Shown: piece by piece, positions 10,944 through 24,000 of the stretch | Layout of the letters: the number at the start of each line of letters is the position of its first letter | Position numbering within the stretch: the stretch's first letter is position 1 | Source of the DNA: Reclinomonas americana ATCC 50394 | Taxonomy: Eukaryota; Jakobida; Jakobea; Jakobida | NCBI GenBank assembly: GCA_048213135.1 | Contig: PS015376.1 | Span: forward strand, 5,007-52,345 | DNA length: 47,339 nucleotides | Direction of reading: 5' to 3' | The notes under the pieces: generated by a model | Databases searched by the model: none | What the model saw: the letters and a program-made list of their open reading frames with translations, nothing else | Told to the model about the DNA's origin: nothing | Translations under genes and position numbers: made by a program

Positions 10944-11379
10944 CTACAAAGTCGCGCGGGACTTGCATGTACAACGTTAACATGCTACCGCCAATTACAC
11001 AAGGAGTCGCTGACGACGAGAGAGAGCCGAGTGATTGGGAGCCGCGACAGACGCGACGAAGTTGTCCACTACACTCAAATTTTCTTTCTTGCGCTCCCCA
11101 CAAGCCAACACCACCACGTGGTCTCCGGAGATCGGTCGGACCGCCACTCTCACAGCAGCAACCACAGCACCTCACGCAGCCGCCACCATTACCTCCACCA
11201 CCGAAAGCTCCCCTCTGTTGCGAGTCGGCACCACCACCACAACAACAACCAAGCAACACCAACAAGCGCGTCCTCTTCTTCTTCCTGCCTCGTCGTCGAC
11301 CACTACAGCAGCAACAACGGCGTCGCGGTACTCGGCAGCAGCAGCCACCACGGCCGGTTCAGGCAGTGGCGCAGGCGCC
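10944..11379. promoter_or_regulatory. Divergent spacer upstream of CTDSP
   Basis: About 436 bp between the NTPase pseudogene start and the CTDSP start codon. Rich in CAA/CAG/CCA triplets (acaacaacaaccaagc and similar) from 11210 to 11350. No TATA box or other signal recognised. Part of it reads as a Thr/Ala-rich frame ahead of the chosen ATG, but the Kozak-like gcgccATGG at 11380 is the better start. Confidence 0.4.
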
Positions 11380-12825
11380 ATGGCTGGATCACGCGGAGGC
11401 AGCGCATCCTCAGCCGCCGCACCCGATCTCGGCGGCGAAGAGAACCCCATCTACCAAGTTACATAACACACACGCTAAACACACACACGCTTTGTTTGTT
11501 TGTTTGTTTGTTTTGTGAGCGTGAAATGGCCTTGTGCGGCTCTCTCTGTGTACTCACTCTCTCTCTTGTTTTTTTGTGACACAAAAGGTGACTCCTGGGC
11601 ATGAGCATCACGCGGATGCCGATCTCAGCTTGCGGCACGGTGGTGTCGCCTCGTCCTCCTCCAGCGTTGTCAAGGGTGCGTTCGCGTGATTCTCTCTCTC
11701 TTTGTCACACAAACTTCTCACGTTTGTGTGTGTGTGTGTAGCTTCTGATGGCGAGCGCGGGTTCTTGAGTCGCCTGTTCTGCTGCTTCACCAATCGCCAA
11801 CCGGTGCCACAAGCGGTGAGAAGAAGAAGAACGCGAAGAGTGTGTGTGTGTGTTGTCCGACACGGCCATTTCTCACACTCTTCTGCGCGCGCAGCCGAGG
11901 ATTCCCACACCACGGCGGTCACTTGACACACCAGTTGCGCGCCCTGTGCTCTTCTGCTCCTTCCCCTGCTCTCTCACAGAGTCGCTCACTTTTTGTGTTT
12001 GTTTATTAATAATAACAGCAGACAGCTCCGCCCTCGCGAGAGTACCTGTTGCCGCCGCAAACCGGCCGCAATAAGAACCTCATTACGTTGGTGTTGGATC
12101 TCGATGAGACGCTCGTGCACAGCTCATTCCGAGTTGAGTGTATTTTGTATTTCCCCCCTCATGTATCAATTGTTGACTGACTCTTGTGTTTGTTGTGTTT
12201 AGCCGGTGGAAGGCTGCGACTTTATCATTCCTGTCGAGTTTGACAACGTGCGGTGCGTCCTTTTTTTCATGCCTTGCCTCCTCCTCGCAAGCAGATTGCC
12301 TCAATTGCTTTGTTTGTTTGCTTGTTTAGACACGACGTGTATGTGCTCAAGGTTTGTTTGCTTGTGCGCTGCGATGAGTGATGGTCAGTGGCTTATGTTG
12401 TTTCGTGTTTGTGCAGCGGCCATTTGTGGAGAAGTTTATGAAGGCCATGGGCGAGTTGTTTGAGGTGGTGATTTTCACGGCCAGTCTCAGCAAGGTGTGT
12501 GTTTCTCCTGTCTCTGCTGTTGTTCTTGAGGGGAGTCCTTTGTTGCTCATTGTGGTTGCAGTACGCCAACCCCGTAATTGACAAGCTGGATAAGCACAAG
12601 GTGGTGTCTCATCGGCTGTTCCGCGAGGCGTGTGCCAACCACGGCGGTTCCTACGTCAAGGTTCGTGTGCGAAAACAGAACCGACTCTCGTCTCCGTGTC
12701 TCCCCCTCTCTGTGCCACCCCTCTGCGCGTCTCGCCCTCTCTGCATGTCTCCCCCTCTGTGCGTCTCCCCCTCTGTGCGTCTCCCCCTCTCTGCACCTCC
12801 CCTCTCTGCATCTCCCCCTTTGTGC
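11380..12825 (+). CDS. CTDSP1: Small CTD phosphatase (SCP/CTDSP family), 3' end in gap
   Basis: HAD-family protein phosphatase that removes Ser5 phosphate from the RNA polymerase II CTD or from other phosphoproteins. Nine exons read in frame: 11380-11457, 11588-11675, 11742-11815, 11895-11945, 12019-12132, 12203-12252, 12330-12351, 12417-12494, 12562-12660. The N-terminal GFLSRLFCCF resembles the Cys-rich N-terminal segment of animal SCPs, a palmitoylation region there. The catalytic motif DLDETLVHSSF falls around residue 124. It is followed by GCDFIIPVEFDNV, HDVYVLKRPFVEKF, MGELFEVVIFTASLSKYA and RLFREACANHGG, matching the FCP1 homology domain in order. Exon 7 is only 22 nt. The last third of the domain (the GDxxD-like Asp region) lies in or past the gap at 12826. 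Symbol given by family; paralogue choice is not possible. Confidence 0.92.
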
Positions 12826-13185
12826 NNNNNNNNNNNNNNNNNNNNNNNNNNNNNNNNNNNNNNNNNNNNNNNNNNNNNNNNNNNNNNNNNNNNNNNNNNN
12901 NNNNNNNNNNNNNNNNNNNNNNNNNNNNNNNNNNNNNNNNNNNNNNNNNNNNNNNNNNNNNNNNNNNNNNNNNNNNNNNNNNNNNNNNNNNNNNNNNNNN
13001 NNNNNNNNNNNNNNNNNNNNNNNNNNNNNNNNNNNNNNNNNNNNNNNNNNNNNNNNNNNNNNNNNNNNNNNNNNNNNNNNNNNNNNNNNNNNNNNNNNNN
13101 NNNNNNNNNNNNNNNNNNNNNNNNNNNNNNNNNNNNNNNNNNNNNNNNNNNNNNNNNNNNNNNNNNNNNNNNNNNNNNNNNNNNN
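12826..13185. other. Assembly gap holding two convergent 3' ends
   Basis: Undetermined bases. Just before the gap, 12690-12825 is a C/T-rich repeat (units like ctccccctctgtgcgt) in the intron after CTDSP exon 9. The last exons of both CTDSP (+) and GNB1L (-) must lie inside. A 360-nt gap is short for both, so its length is probably underestimated. Confidence 0.8.
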
Positions 13186-14894
13186 TCGCGTGCAATCAAA
13201 GGAGTGCGGCACACGCAACAGCGTCTTCGGCACACTCGAGCACGGACACATCGCGCCCAGCCGTCGTCGTCACCACGCGACGCGAGCCCGGCAGCGCAGT
13301 CATCGTGAGCACTGCACATCGAAAGTCAGCAAAGCCCCTTTCCCAGCGACAACTCATGCCGCGACCAACCTGGTAGCATGCTGTCGGTCTCGAGCATGGC
13401 CGCGAACTCGCCCTTGCCTCCGCGCACATCAATGACCGACACACTCCCATTTTCGAATCCAGCCAGCAGCACCGGCGTCGCCAAGCCGAGCGGCAACCAG
13501 CGCAGAGCCATGAGCATGCCTGTCAAACCGATCAACAACCAAGACAGACAGACAACTCAGCGCACGAAGAGAAAAACGAGCGCACCGAGCTTATCCGCAG
13601 TCGCCGGTGGTCTCAGTGACCACACCGGCTGCTGCGTCGCTCGAGGATCCCACAGTAGCACCTGCACACCACTGAATAGTCGTTTCCACAGGCAAGCGAT
13701 CCGAACAAGAGGTGACTGACCTCCGACGAGTCCTCCGCAGGCGTCGCCAGCCACAACGAGTCGCTGGTGCACAGGAACAGTGAGCAGACTCGAGACGTGT
13801 TGCCTCGGCCTCCCTTCTTCCTCCTTCTCCTTGTCTTCCCGCACTCAAGACGCGTTGCCTCGGCTTCCCTTCTTCCTCCTTGTCTCCCTGTTTCCTTCTT
13901 GCCCTCTCTTTGTCTCCTTCTCATTCTCTGGCGTACTCTAGACGCGTTGCCTCGACCTCCCTCCATTCTTCCCTCCTGCTCTCCCTGTCTCCTTCTTGCC
14001 TCTTTCCCCAGTCTCCTTCTCTTCCTGTCTCCTCCCTACCTCCTTCTTCTTCTTCGCTGTCCGCACCCAAGACGCGTTGCCTCGGCCTCCCTCCCTCCCT
14101 TCTTCTGTCCATCTCCTTCTCCTTCCTCCCACCTTATCCCTCTCTCTTTCCTGCCTCTTTTCCCAGTCTCCTTCTCTTCCTGTCTCCTTCCTCCCTCCTT
14201 CTTCTTCTTCGCTGTCCGCACTCAAGACGCGTTGCCTCGGCCTCCCTCCCTTCTATCTCCCTGTCTCTTTCTCTCTTCTGTCTCCTTCTTGCTCCCTCCC
14301 CTCCTTCCACCCCTTTCCCTCTCCCCTTCCACCCCTTTCCCTCTCCCCTCTTCCCTCCTTCTCCTTCCACCCCTTTCCCTCCTTCTCCCTCCCCCCTTCC
14401 CTCTCCCTCCTCCCCGCACCCAACACGCGTTGCCTCGGCCGCACAAAACGTGCAACTCTGACACTGCACCGCCCACGCAATCGACTCTGCCACACGTGCA
14501 TCGTATGCACATACGCTCCCATCACGTCGCTGACTGCTCACACTCGTGAGTAACTGAGAGAGAGACTGTGACTGAGTCTGTGACACACTGACCACAACAA
14601 CAGATCACTGTCTTGCTCGTTGTCGAGCGATTGCAGTGAGAGCACTGCAGCTGAGGAGTCGGCGAGACGTGAGCTCACACGGAAGCTCTCCAGGTCCCAC
14701 CAGCACACCTCGCCATCCTCTGCCCTGTGTGCAAGAGAAAGAGTGAGCGACTTGTCTTCCTCTCTCTCTCTCTCTTTGTCTGCGATGCACCCTGAGACCA
14801 GCGCGCGGGAGTGATGAGAAAAGGCCACTGCAGTCACGCCACTGAGGTGACCGCGGAGAACGAACTCGGGAGGAGGTGGCGACTGCGCACTCAT
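13186..14894 (-). CDS. GNB1L: GNB1L / Asa1-type WD40-repeat protein, 3' end in gap
   Basis: WD40 propeller of the GNB1L/ASTRA-1 family, linked in other eukaryotes to maturation of PIK-related kinases with the TTT complex. Exons (minus order): 14894-14791, 14724-14593, 14533-14420, 13763-13721, 13661-13586, 13519-13370, 13311-13215; each joins in frame. Seen: PPPPEFVLRGHLSGVTAVAF at the start, LVSGAEDGEVCWWDL (exons 1/2), RRDGSVCAYDARVAE (exon 3), VLLWDPR (exon 5), then KLGMLMALRW and VLLAGFENGSVSVIDVRG (exon 6), and RRVVTTTAGRDVSVLE (exon 7). The order and the LLAGxExGSV block match animal GNB1L. About 70 C-terminal residues should follow in the gap. Exon 3 ends GG before donor gtgcgg; this exon end is copied several times inside the next intron (see the repeat entry). 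Confidence 0.88.
13790..14445 (-). repeat. Pyrimidine-rich intron minisatellite copying an exon end and 5' splice site
   Basis: Intron 3 of GNB1L (13764-14419). The plus strand is almost pure C/T, punctuated by copies of (c/t)aagacgcgttgcctcgg at about 13792, 13846, 13938, 14068 and 14222. The true exon 3 end at 14420-14440 is the sixth, original copy (caacacgcgttgcctcgg). Several copies keep the ccgcac that is gtgcgg on the coding strand, so they duplicate the donor site. Spacing is irregular (about 50-200 bp), with the pyrimidine runs varying most. Confidence 0.8.
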
Positions 14895-15015
14895 GAGATT
14901 GCCGGATTTGTCGGATATCGTCTTTAAAATCTCCTTCTCTCTAAATCGCAACAATAGTACTATGAACAAACAAACAAAACAAACAAACATGCAAGGAAAG
15001 GAAAGCTAGTAAAAA
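14895..15015. promoter_or_regulatory. 121-bp spacer between ACC stop and GNB1L start
   Basis: Head-to-tail spacer on the minus strand: the ACC gene ends at 15016 and GNB1L begins at 14894. It holds a caaacaaacaaaacaaac run (about 14965-14990). The GNB1L promoter must be here or overlap the ACC last exon. Confidence 0.4.
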
Positions 15016-18000
15016 TTATTTGTTGCTGGGCGGCTGGAACTCGCGGAGAACCTGTTCGCACGCGGCCGGGTTCGCCTGCCACCACTCGCGCAGCATGTGC
15101 TGCATGCGCTGACGTGCGGCGTCGTGCTCCAGCGAGGCGCATACGGTGTCGGCATGCGATTCCAGGTGCGCCACCACGGCGGCGTCGTCGGACCAGTCGA
15201 CGTGCGACTCGCAGGCGGAGCGCAGACGCGAGAGGTACTCGATGCGCTCGGTGGTGGCGTTGGCACCCGCCGCGCGCATGATGCGCTGCACCGCGGTGTC
15301 CTCTTGCAGACGGCGACGCAGGCGCCAGTAAAAGTAGGCACGCGACTGCTCCCACGGGACCACCTCGCGAATGGCGCCCTTGGCTTGCATGCGCACCGGC
15401 GTGTCGTGCAGCTCGGCAAACTCCACGGCCACTCGGTGGTACGTGCCGGCCAGCGCAGTCTCCCGCTGTGTCAGGCGAGCGCGCAACTCAGCGCAGCGCG
15501 CCGCGCTGTCGGGCGCCCGGCTGGCCTCCTTGAGCTCGGCCGCCAAGCGATTGGCCACCGGATCGAGACGCTGGATCGCGGACTGAATGTCGCGCTCACG
15601 GAACTTGATCTCCACAATGCCCTCCGGCTCCAGCACACCTCCCGAGGCCGACGGGTCGGCGTACATTTCGATGCGCGCCGCATTAATGCTGCACAGAGTG
15701 GAGAGTGGTGGTGAGGAGGAAGGATTGCTCATATGGATTGGTTCTTGCAATCCCACTCACCAAGAATCGAGCACGACCCATGCACCGCCGCGCAGCTCGG
15801 CCTCCGGTGGAATGTACACAAACACTGAGATGATCGCAACAAATGGTCAGCCACTGAGTCTCTTTTCTTGTTTCCCTCTGTTCTTCTGCTCTCACCTGGC
15901 TGGTCATAGTCGACAAGACGCTCGACAATCATCGAGCCGAACTTGAGAATCTCCTCAAACATGTCACGACGACCGCCCGAGAACCCACGCCAGTTGGCAA
16001 AGATGAAGAGCGGCAGCCTCTCACCTACGCATTCACATGTCATCACAAACAGCGTCATCACTTCTCCTCCCGCCACCGTGACATACCGTGGTTGAAATCA
16101 TCCATCAACTGCGCAGTCTTGAATGCCGAGTCCGGGAACCACACCTGGCCGGCCTTCTGCACGTAGCGTTCCACCGAGTCGGGGTCCGCGGGTTCCGCTG
16201 GTCGCCACTGACTCGCGACAAAGAGTAAGCACCTCACCCATCCTGTTGCTTTTCCCCCTTTTTCAGACTCACCGCCTCTGTGAGCCTCGTCTCGACTGCA
16301 ATGACGCCAACCGGAATACCACCGAGCCGGGCACGACCGCCGACAACGTTGCGCGCCCACCCGCCCAGGTACTCACGGAAGGAGCCACGATCGAAGAAGC
16401 CCGGCCGCCACAGGCCACCCACCGTTTGACCGGCCAGCATCAGGCGCGGATCGAGTGAACCGTCGGGCAGCGGAGCCACCACCACCTGCAACGCGAATCA
16501 GCCTCACATGATCACGGAGATCTCGCAGCACAGCAACGCAACTGGGCGATACACTGGATCCGACGACGGCAGCACCGGGAGCGGTGCCGACACCGTCTCG
16601 GGAACAAAGGCCAACCACGCGAGGAGCTCCGCCACACCCTTCAAGTCGTCTGAGACGACCAGGTGTGAGATGCCGTTCGCGTACATGATGCGAGTGCCAC
16701 CAATCTCCACATTCGATTGGTACACGGTGCGACCGAGGACCTGTGTGCGGGTGCCGTCAGAACTGGCACAAAAGACAGAGTATGTTGGACACTTGCGGTA
16801 CCTTGTTGAGTGCAGGAGCGCCAGTGAGCAGGATCGGCTCGTCGCGCTTCTGAATGCATCTGCACAAGACAGAAGTTGTGAGAGAGCTGGCAGAAGCAAG
16901 AAGGAGGACGGCGACAAGAAGCGACGCACCGTTGACCAAGGCGCACGAGGTAGGCGCCAATGCCGACTGTGCGACCAGTCACAAACGATGCCGTGAACGA
17001 CTCACGATATGCTCGTGTGGTCTCGCCGGCAATCAGTCCCGAGCCACTCAGGTTCTCCACACCAATGCCTGTGATGATGACAAGTCAGCGACAATTCGAA
17101 TGGGAGAAGAACTCGCTCTTCTATCCCTTCCGCTCACCATCGGCGCCGTTCACAGACGAGAGCATGAAAATCCGCTCGCCAGTGCTCGGGTGCACCTGGA
17201 ACGAGCCCGACACGGTGCCTTCGGGAAGCGAAGCCAGCTCACTTTCCGTCAAGTACAGTCCATCAAAGCCTTGCGACGGGTCTCTGTGTGCGTTGCATTT
17301 CCCCGCAGAGTTAGCGCGCCACATGACAGGCACGAAAGACACACACAGACACACACTCAACTCTGCGTTCTTCCACAGAACGTGGAACAGGCGCTTCACG
17401 TCCATATCGAGGCCGATGCGCGCACCCGAGTTGGCAGCCATGAAGAAACGTGGCGCACCGTGCTTGCGCGCCAGACGAGACACTCGCTCAAAGAGCGCAT
17501 CCTGCACACATCACAAGTGAGTTGGCGCTTGCCTCAACCTTTGGCCAGAAACACAGACATCAAACCTCGTCCAGCGAGAACGATCCCGACGAGACCGTAA
17601 TGTCGTTTGCGAGGACATAGACAGGCCGTCCGTTCGGGTACTCGGGAGTGCGAATCTGCATGCGCCACGCCACCATGGCCACTGTGCTCGACAGCACCTC
17701 TGACTCCTCCGTCTCCACCTCCTGCAGCCCGTCGGGTCCGTCACCCAACACAAGGCGCGTGGCTGTCACGAGGCTCTCGTCTTCGGACAGCGACGGCAAT
17801 TGACGAGGTCCGGGAACTGCAGTGGCGCGCGACACGAAAAATATTAGTCACCTGCACACATTATCTATAGCTATCTTTCCTCGGTGTCGACTGACCCGCC
17901 GGTCCCTCTGCCATGGACGTCGCCAGGTGGCGTCGTGCGCGCGAACTGGGCGGTGGTGCCAGCAACACCGGCTCGCTCTCGCCAGCCGCCGCCGCCGCCG

Positions 18001-21000
18001 TCGCCGCACCAGCAGCACCGGCACTGGCGTGGCGGGAGCCAGTCATCGGTGCGCCGGCATTGTCGGTGCGATACTTGCGCCACCGTTCCTGCGCGGCCAA
18101 CTCAAACAGCGCGGGATAGTCGTGCACGTAGGGCGTGTTCTGCACTTGCGCAGCGATGCGCTTGTGGTCGAGTGGCGTGAGACACCGGTAGGGTGTCGTC
18201 GTTGGCAATCCATCCTGGTTTCACAAAAAAACACCTCAGCAACACTCACAGAGACATCAACTTTGCGCGCTGCTTGCACGCACCCACGAGTCGTACGCCT
18301 CGAGCACACCACCGTAGCTGCTCTTGGCCGGTCCGAGATAGCGGAACACAGTCGACCCGCTCAGTTCGTCCTTGACCTCCTGATAGATCTGGATGCCGAG
18401 ATCGTACCGCAGGTAGTTGTTGGCGACGAAGCGGATCGAGCGGATCTCGCCCTTGGGGGTGGAAATGCACGCGCGAATTTCCACCTCACGCACACCGAGG
18501 CTCCAGATGCGTGGTGCGCAGCTGAAATCACCGTACGGTCAACACCGAGTCACGAAAAAGGGATCACAGTGTTTGTCTGCATCTACGGGCGCAACTTGAT
18601 GGCAATGTTGGAGATCACCGAGAGACCGCGCTCGGCGTTGGTCGGGAACACTGTCAACACATTCATGTAGATGTGGTTGTAGAAGGTGCGTCCGTACGTC
18701 TTGGTGTCCTCAATCAGCAGCTCGAGAGAACTCAGCGTCTCCAAGAACAAGTTCTCGATTTCCGTGGTGCGGATATCCTGTCCGCGACCAGTGATGGGAA
18801 TGTCGCCCTCCAGCACCAGCGCACGCACAAAGAACCGCTGATCCGACACGCCTCCCGGAGAAACCTGTGAATGATTGCACGCCCAAAAGTCAGCGTTGAT
18901 TAAGACACACTCTTTTGTCTCTCAGACATTCTCTTCTGTGTCTGTCTCTCAAGTCTCTCTCTCTCTCTCTCTCTCTCATGTCTCTCTCTTTCCCAGACAT
19001 CCTCTTCTGCGTGTGTGTGCCCCTCCCTCTCTCTGTCTTTATTTCTCTCTCTCTTTCCCTTTCCCCTTCCCTCTCCCCATCACGCACCTTGTCGTTCTTG
19101 GCCTTGGCGTAGTAAATGTGGATCGGCCGGTTGGAGTTGGACGGCACCAGCTCAATGTCGTAGTTCCGCAAGCGCATGAGTCCCAGCTGGTGCGCCATGG
19201 CCGGCTCAATGTCACGGTACAGCGGATCGATTTTGAAGTCGAACCGCGAGCGGAAAGTGAAGAAGCGAATGTTGCGGTAGCGCTCGGGAGCATTGGTGCC
19301 GCACACAGTAAAGGTAACGCGACGGAAACCATGCCTACGGGAGAATGCGGTCAGAGAGGAACATTGCACACTCATTCGCCACACTACTCAACTCGGTGAG
19401 AAGCGGAATGCACGGGGCGAGGCTCGACGAAAACAAGGTGACCAGCTCGTCGTCAGTGACAACGCGGTTCTTGTAGTCCATCGGCAACGCAATGCTCAAC
19501 ACGTGTGAGTTGCGCGTCGGCTGATCGAAATGGCTCTCCAGTGGACCCGTGACGAGACCGCTAATGAAACGCGCAACTGCCTCGCGCAAGTCAGCCGCAT
19601 CGTCCATGTGCGGCAGCACGCCGAGGAAACCCGTGGCCAGTCGCATGCTGCGCAAGTCCTCCATCGACTGGATGCGACGCAGTTGCATGCTGTCGCCAGC
19701 GCCGCCACCACTACCACCACTCTCCGCATCGACTCCAGGTGTGCGCTCCGGTTGCTTGAACAAGAAGAATGCCGCCGGCACGTCGTCCACCTGTCATATT
19801 ATTGGATTGAGTGTCACAAACACGGCGCAGCATTCGATATCTCCCTCAACAAACCTCCACATGCTGGATCTCGTGAATCGGGAGAGTGCGATGCGACACG
19901 CGAATGTACAGCTCAATCGCTGCACGTCGCACCGCACCAGTGGCCTGGTAAAACAGGGAGATGATCGCCTCGATGGAGAAGACCGAATCGCCCGCCAGAC
20001 TCTCCTGCAAAATACGCAAGCATGAGCACACGAAAAAGATGGAGCGCACGACGCAAACATCAAGCGCTTCACGAACCAATGACACCGGTGGTCCTGCATT
20101 GCCTTGCTCCTCCACCACACGCTCGATCATTTCACGCAGCGAAGCAGTGCGCTCCTCGACAGACACGAGTTTGGAGTGCGCGCACATCAGCTTGGCACGC
20201 AGCGGCACGTCACCGTATCCACCACGTCGCTGGAACGAGCACAAGCGCTGCACCATTTGCGACACGTTGGAGAACCACAGTCCTTCGTGCTGGATCAGAC
20301 TGAGCAGCTCCAGCACCACCTGTGGGTTGTCGGTTGTTGTGAGTAATTAGTGAAAGAAGACGCACACGCGAAGAGGCACGCAACGGTGTTCTTCAACGAC
20401 AAGCCAGCGTGCGAAAACATGTACGAAAAGAGCATGGTGTGGTCTCCCTGGCACTCCTCTTTGAGGTTGGCCACAATCTCGATATCGGTGGTCACCACGG
20501 CGAAGCGCTCCTCGGTCGAAATATACTGCTGCAGCAGCTCGCCGACCACCTGCGCCAGTGGTGCTCGATCGTCGATGCGCACCGCTGTCGTCATGCAAAC
20601 GCAATAGCACGGAAGCGAAGATAAGAAGGTCTGCATCGACACACTGGTGAGACTGCACGCACGTTTCGACAAGTCCCCAGACGAATCGCTTGTCCGCATG
20701 CTGCTTTCCAGTGGACTGCTGAGGGAGCGCATGGAGCTGGCCGGCGACAGTGTCGGCGATGGCGTGCGCGGCGAGCGCACAGGGATCAACTCACTGCGTA
20801 CGGAGAGTCAGCATGAAGAGAACTTCAGTGTTTTTGGTGTGCAACAACAGGGAGGCACGCACGGGCACTGGTAGCGACTGAGGAAGCGTGACATCCACGT
20901 GCCCAGCTCTGGGTTGTCGTCGGTGAATGGCTCCAGCGACGTCTGCAACTCAAAGAACGGGAACACGCCATCAACACGCGCAGCCGCCACGGCACGCTGC

Positions 21001-24000
21001 ACCGATTCGACGACTGGTGGCGGCAGCAGCTTCTCAAAGACAGAAAAGCCATCAACAAATGTGTCGAACGGCACCGACTCGTCGAGCACCAGCTGCAGGT
21101 TGGCAACAGCGCGCGAAATCATGCCCTACGGAGCCAACACCACGAGTGAGCACGAGAGCAGGAGAGCAACATACACACGTTAAAAGCTCGGGGAGTACCT
21201 TAACAATGGACTCGGGACAAGCGTAGCCGTCGATAATGCCGGAGAGGACCTTCAGCGAGCGCTGCAACACCTGGTACGCCGAGTCGGAGGGCAAGCTGAC
21301 ATCGGAGAACTGGAAGCGCATGCTCTCGGGGAACGGGTCACTCAGCGGCGCCGCCTGCATGCTGGCCGCCGTGTCGTCCAACTCCAGATCGGCAATCAGG
21401 TCGCCGACTTCCAGCGCCGTCTTCTCGGGAATGCGGTGATGCACGCGGCCGCCCAGGGCCGAGACCACCGGCAAACACATCTTCATGACCTCCACCTCCG
21501 CATACGCCGTGCCGGCGTCCACGTGGCCGCCATCGGGCACAAGGAAGCTACAGAAACAGCAAGTCAGAGGCACACCAGCATGCACCAAACAAGGGGTAGG
21601 ATATCACGCACCGCAACAACTTGCCGGCCACCTCGGCGCGCAGCTTTGACGGGTCCTTCTGCGTCGGATAGAAGCACACGCTGTTGTCGATGATCATGCG
21701 AACACCACCGGCCTCCTCTCGCCAGTACACCGTGTGGCTGGCGTGATTGATGACCAACAAAATAGCTGGCGTGCAAGTATGAAAGAGGTGAGGAATTGTG
21801 ATGCAAAAGAGCAAACACGCACAGTGCAACTCACCAGCTTCGTTGATGGGGCGCACAGTGGCGTGGACAACAGAATTGTTCATCTCCACCATGAACGAGT
21901 CGCTGCCGGAGATGTATGCCGTCGCGCAAACCTGCAGTGATGATACACGGAATGAGCACAAAGACTCAACACCACACAACCCTTTGCCAGCACGCAACAA
22001 GGTGATCGGCAAACACAAACTCAATGGGGAACGAGTAGCCGACGAGTGTACGCGTCGGCATGTGACCCTGGCTGATTTGTTGCACGAACGCAGCACGGTT
22101 GCGTCGGCTCGAATCGTACGCCGACTGCACACAGCGGCACACCACTCCCAACATAAAGTCGGGCGGATCGGCGCGCACCGACTTGCTGATGATGCGGTCG
22201 AGCCATTGTGTGTCGTGACGATTCTTGGCAAAGTCCTCGCTCTCCAGCAACTTGCGCACCATGCCGACCGAGTTGTAGATCTCACCGCGAATCACCAACT
22301 CGCTCAGTGCCAAAATCAACCGTCGTCGCGCCTCCTCTCGTGTCTCGCCTGCCGCCAAGCATGAGTGAGCAGTGTGCTGGGCACGCTGACATTCACACCA
22401 AGAGGGCAACTCACCGCGCGCAAAAATGTGACCAAACTGTGAGTCGGAAAACTGGTGCACCGAGCCGCGATGCTCAAACGAAAAGTAGCCCCACACGTGT
22501 GGCTGACTGCGGAACGAGATCTCCTCAATCGAACCCGTCGTTGGCACGAAACCCTCGTCTGCGTTCTCGGCGGTGATGCGAGCAGCAATCACATGGCCGC
22601 GTGGCACTGGCTGCAGACTGAGATCGGCACCATACAGGCGACCCAACTCGGGAATACTGCGTCACACACACACACGAGTCGTCAGCTTCCAACCCATCTC
22701 CAACTCCATCACAAAGGACCGACGCAACTTGCCCAGTGGCATTCCCATGCCGACCAGCAATTGGGCGGCGGGAATGTTGACTCCACTGATGCCCTCCGTG
22801 ACTCTGTAGTGTCGACAAATTCGACAATGAGTGACAGGGAGTGCATGCGTTCAGTGATCGAGGCACGCAACGGATGCTCCACTTGCACACGCGGATTGAG
22901 CTCGAGGAATGTCCAGCCGGTGGGCGTATACAGGTACTCCACAGTGCCGACGCTGCGGTAGTCGACCAGCTTGGCGAGGCGCACAGCCGCCTGCTCCATC
23001 TCACGCAAAATCGGCGCCGGCACAGCATCGGCTGGACCCTCCTCAATGATCTTTTGGTGGCGACGCTGCACGGAGCAGTCGCGTGTCCACAGTGCCACCA
23101 CTCCACCGTGCCCATCGGCCAGCAGTTGCACCTCAATGTGGCGAGCCGACTCGAGAACGCGCATCACAAAAATCGGTGAACCAGGCACCTACTCGAGGTG
23201 GTGAGCTCACACGAAAGTTTAGCACAAACAAATCTCCCTCACCTCCGACTGCACTTGCGCCAGTGCACGTGCCATGTCCTCCGAGCGCATCACCTTGCGA
23301 ATGCCCTTGCCACCGCCACCTGCAACGATTCGCGCGTCAGCGACAGGCGGCAACAACAATACGTGGTGCATCCTGCATCTTTTCACCTTCACTGGCCTTC
23401 AAGACCACCGGATACCCGATGCGTTCCGCGTGCCGAATAGCCTCCTGTGCCGAGCCGACAGCCGCACGTGCCGCCAATGCGGGCGCCACACTCAACGGTG
23501 CGTCGCCGTGCGCATGATTCGCGGCACCCTCCACCACCAGCCCGTCGCCACTCCACGCCACCGTTGTCACGCCAGCACTCTGCGCCAGAATCGACGCCGA
23601 CACCTTGTCACCGAGCGCACGCTGCGAGTGCGCCGACGGGCCGAGGTACACCACACCGCGCTCGCCAAGCAGCTCCGGCAGTCGTGGGTCCTCCGATGCA
23701 TGGCCCCAGCCACTCCACACGGCGTCCACGCGACGGGCTGCGAGGTGGGCAAGAAGAGAGGGAGAGGGAGAAAGAGAGGGGGGGGGAAGGGAGGGAGGGA
23801 GTGAGGGAGAGAGAGGGGGGAGAGAGAGAGAAAGAGAAGGGAAAGAGAGAGAGAGAGAAATGAGTGGCTCCGCTTTGGATGGCGTGGTATGTAGACTGCA
23901 AGGCTTCTCAAGCGAAGTCTGTCGGCGATTCTGCAAGTCTCATGTCTGTTGCCTTGCATTCACCTCACACTCACTGCAGGGCCAGCTTGTGAACTCTGCT

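Noticed and set aside
13879-14553. Long Ser/Leu/Pro-rich plus-strand ORFs
   Set aside because: These are shadow frames of the pyrimidine-rich GNB1L intron repeat, with no codon structure.
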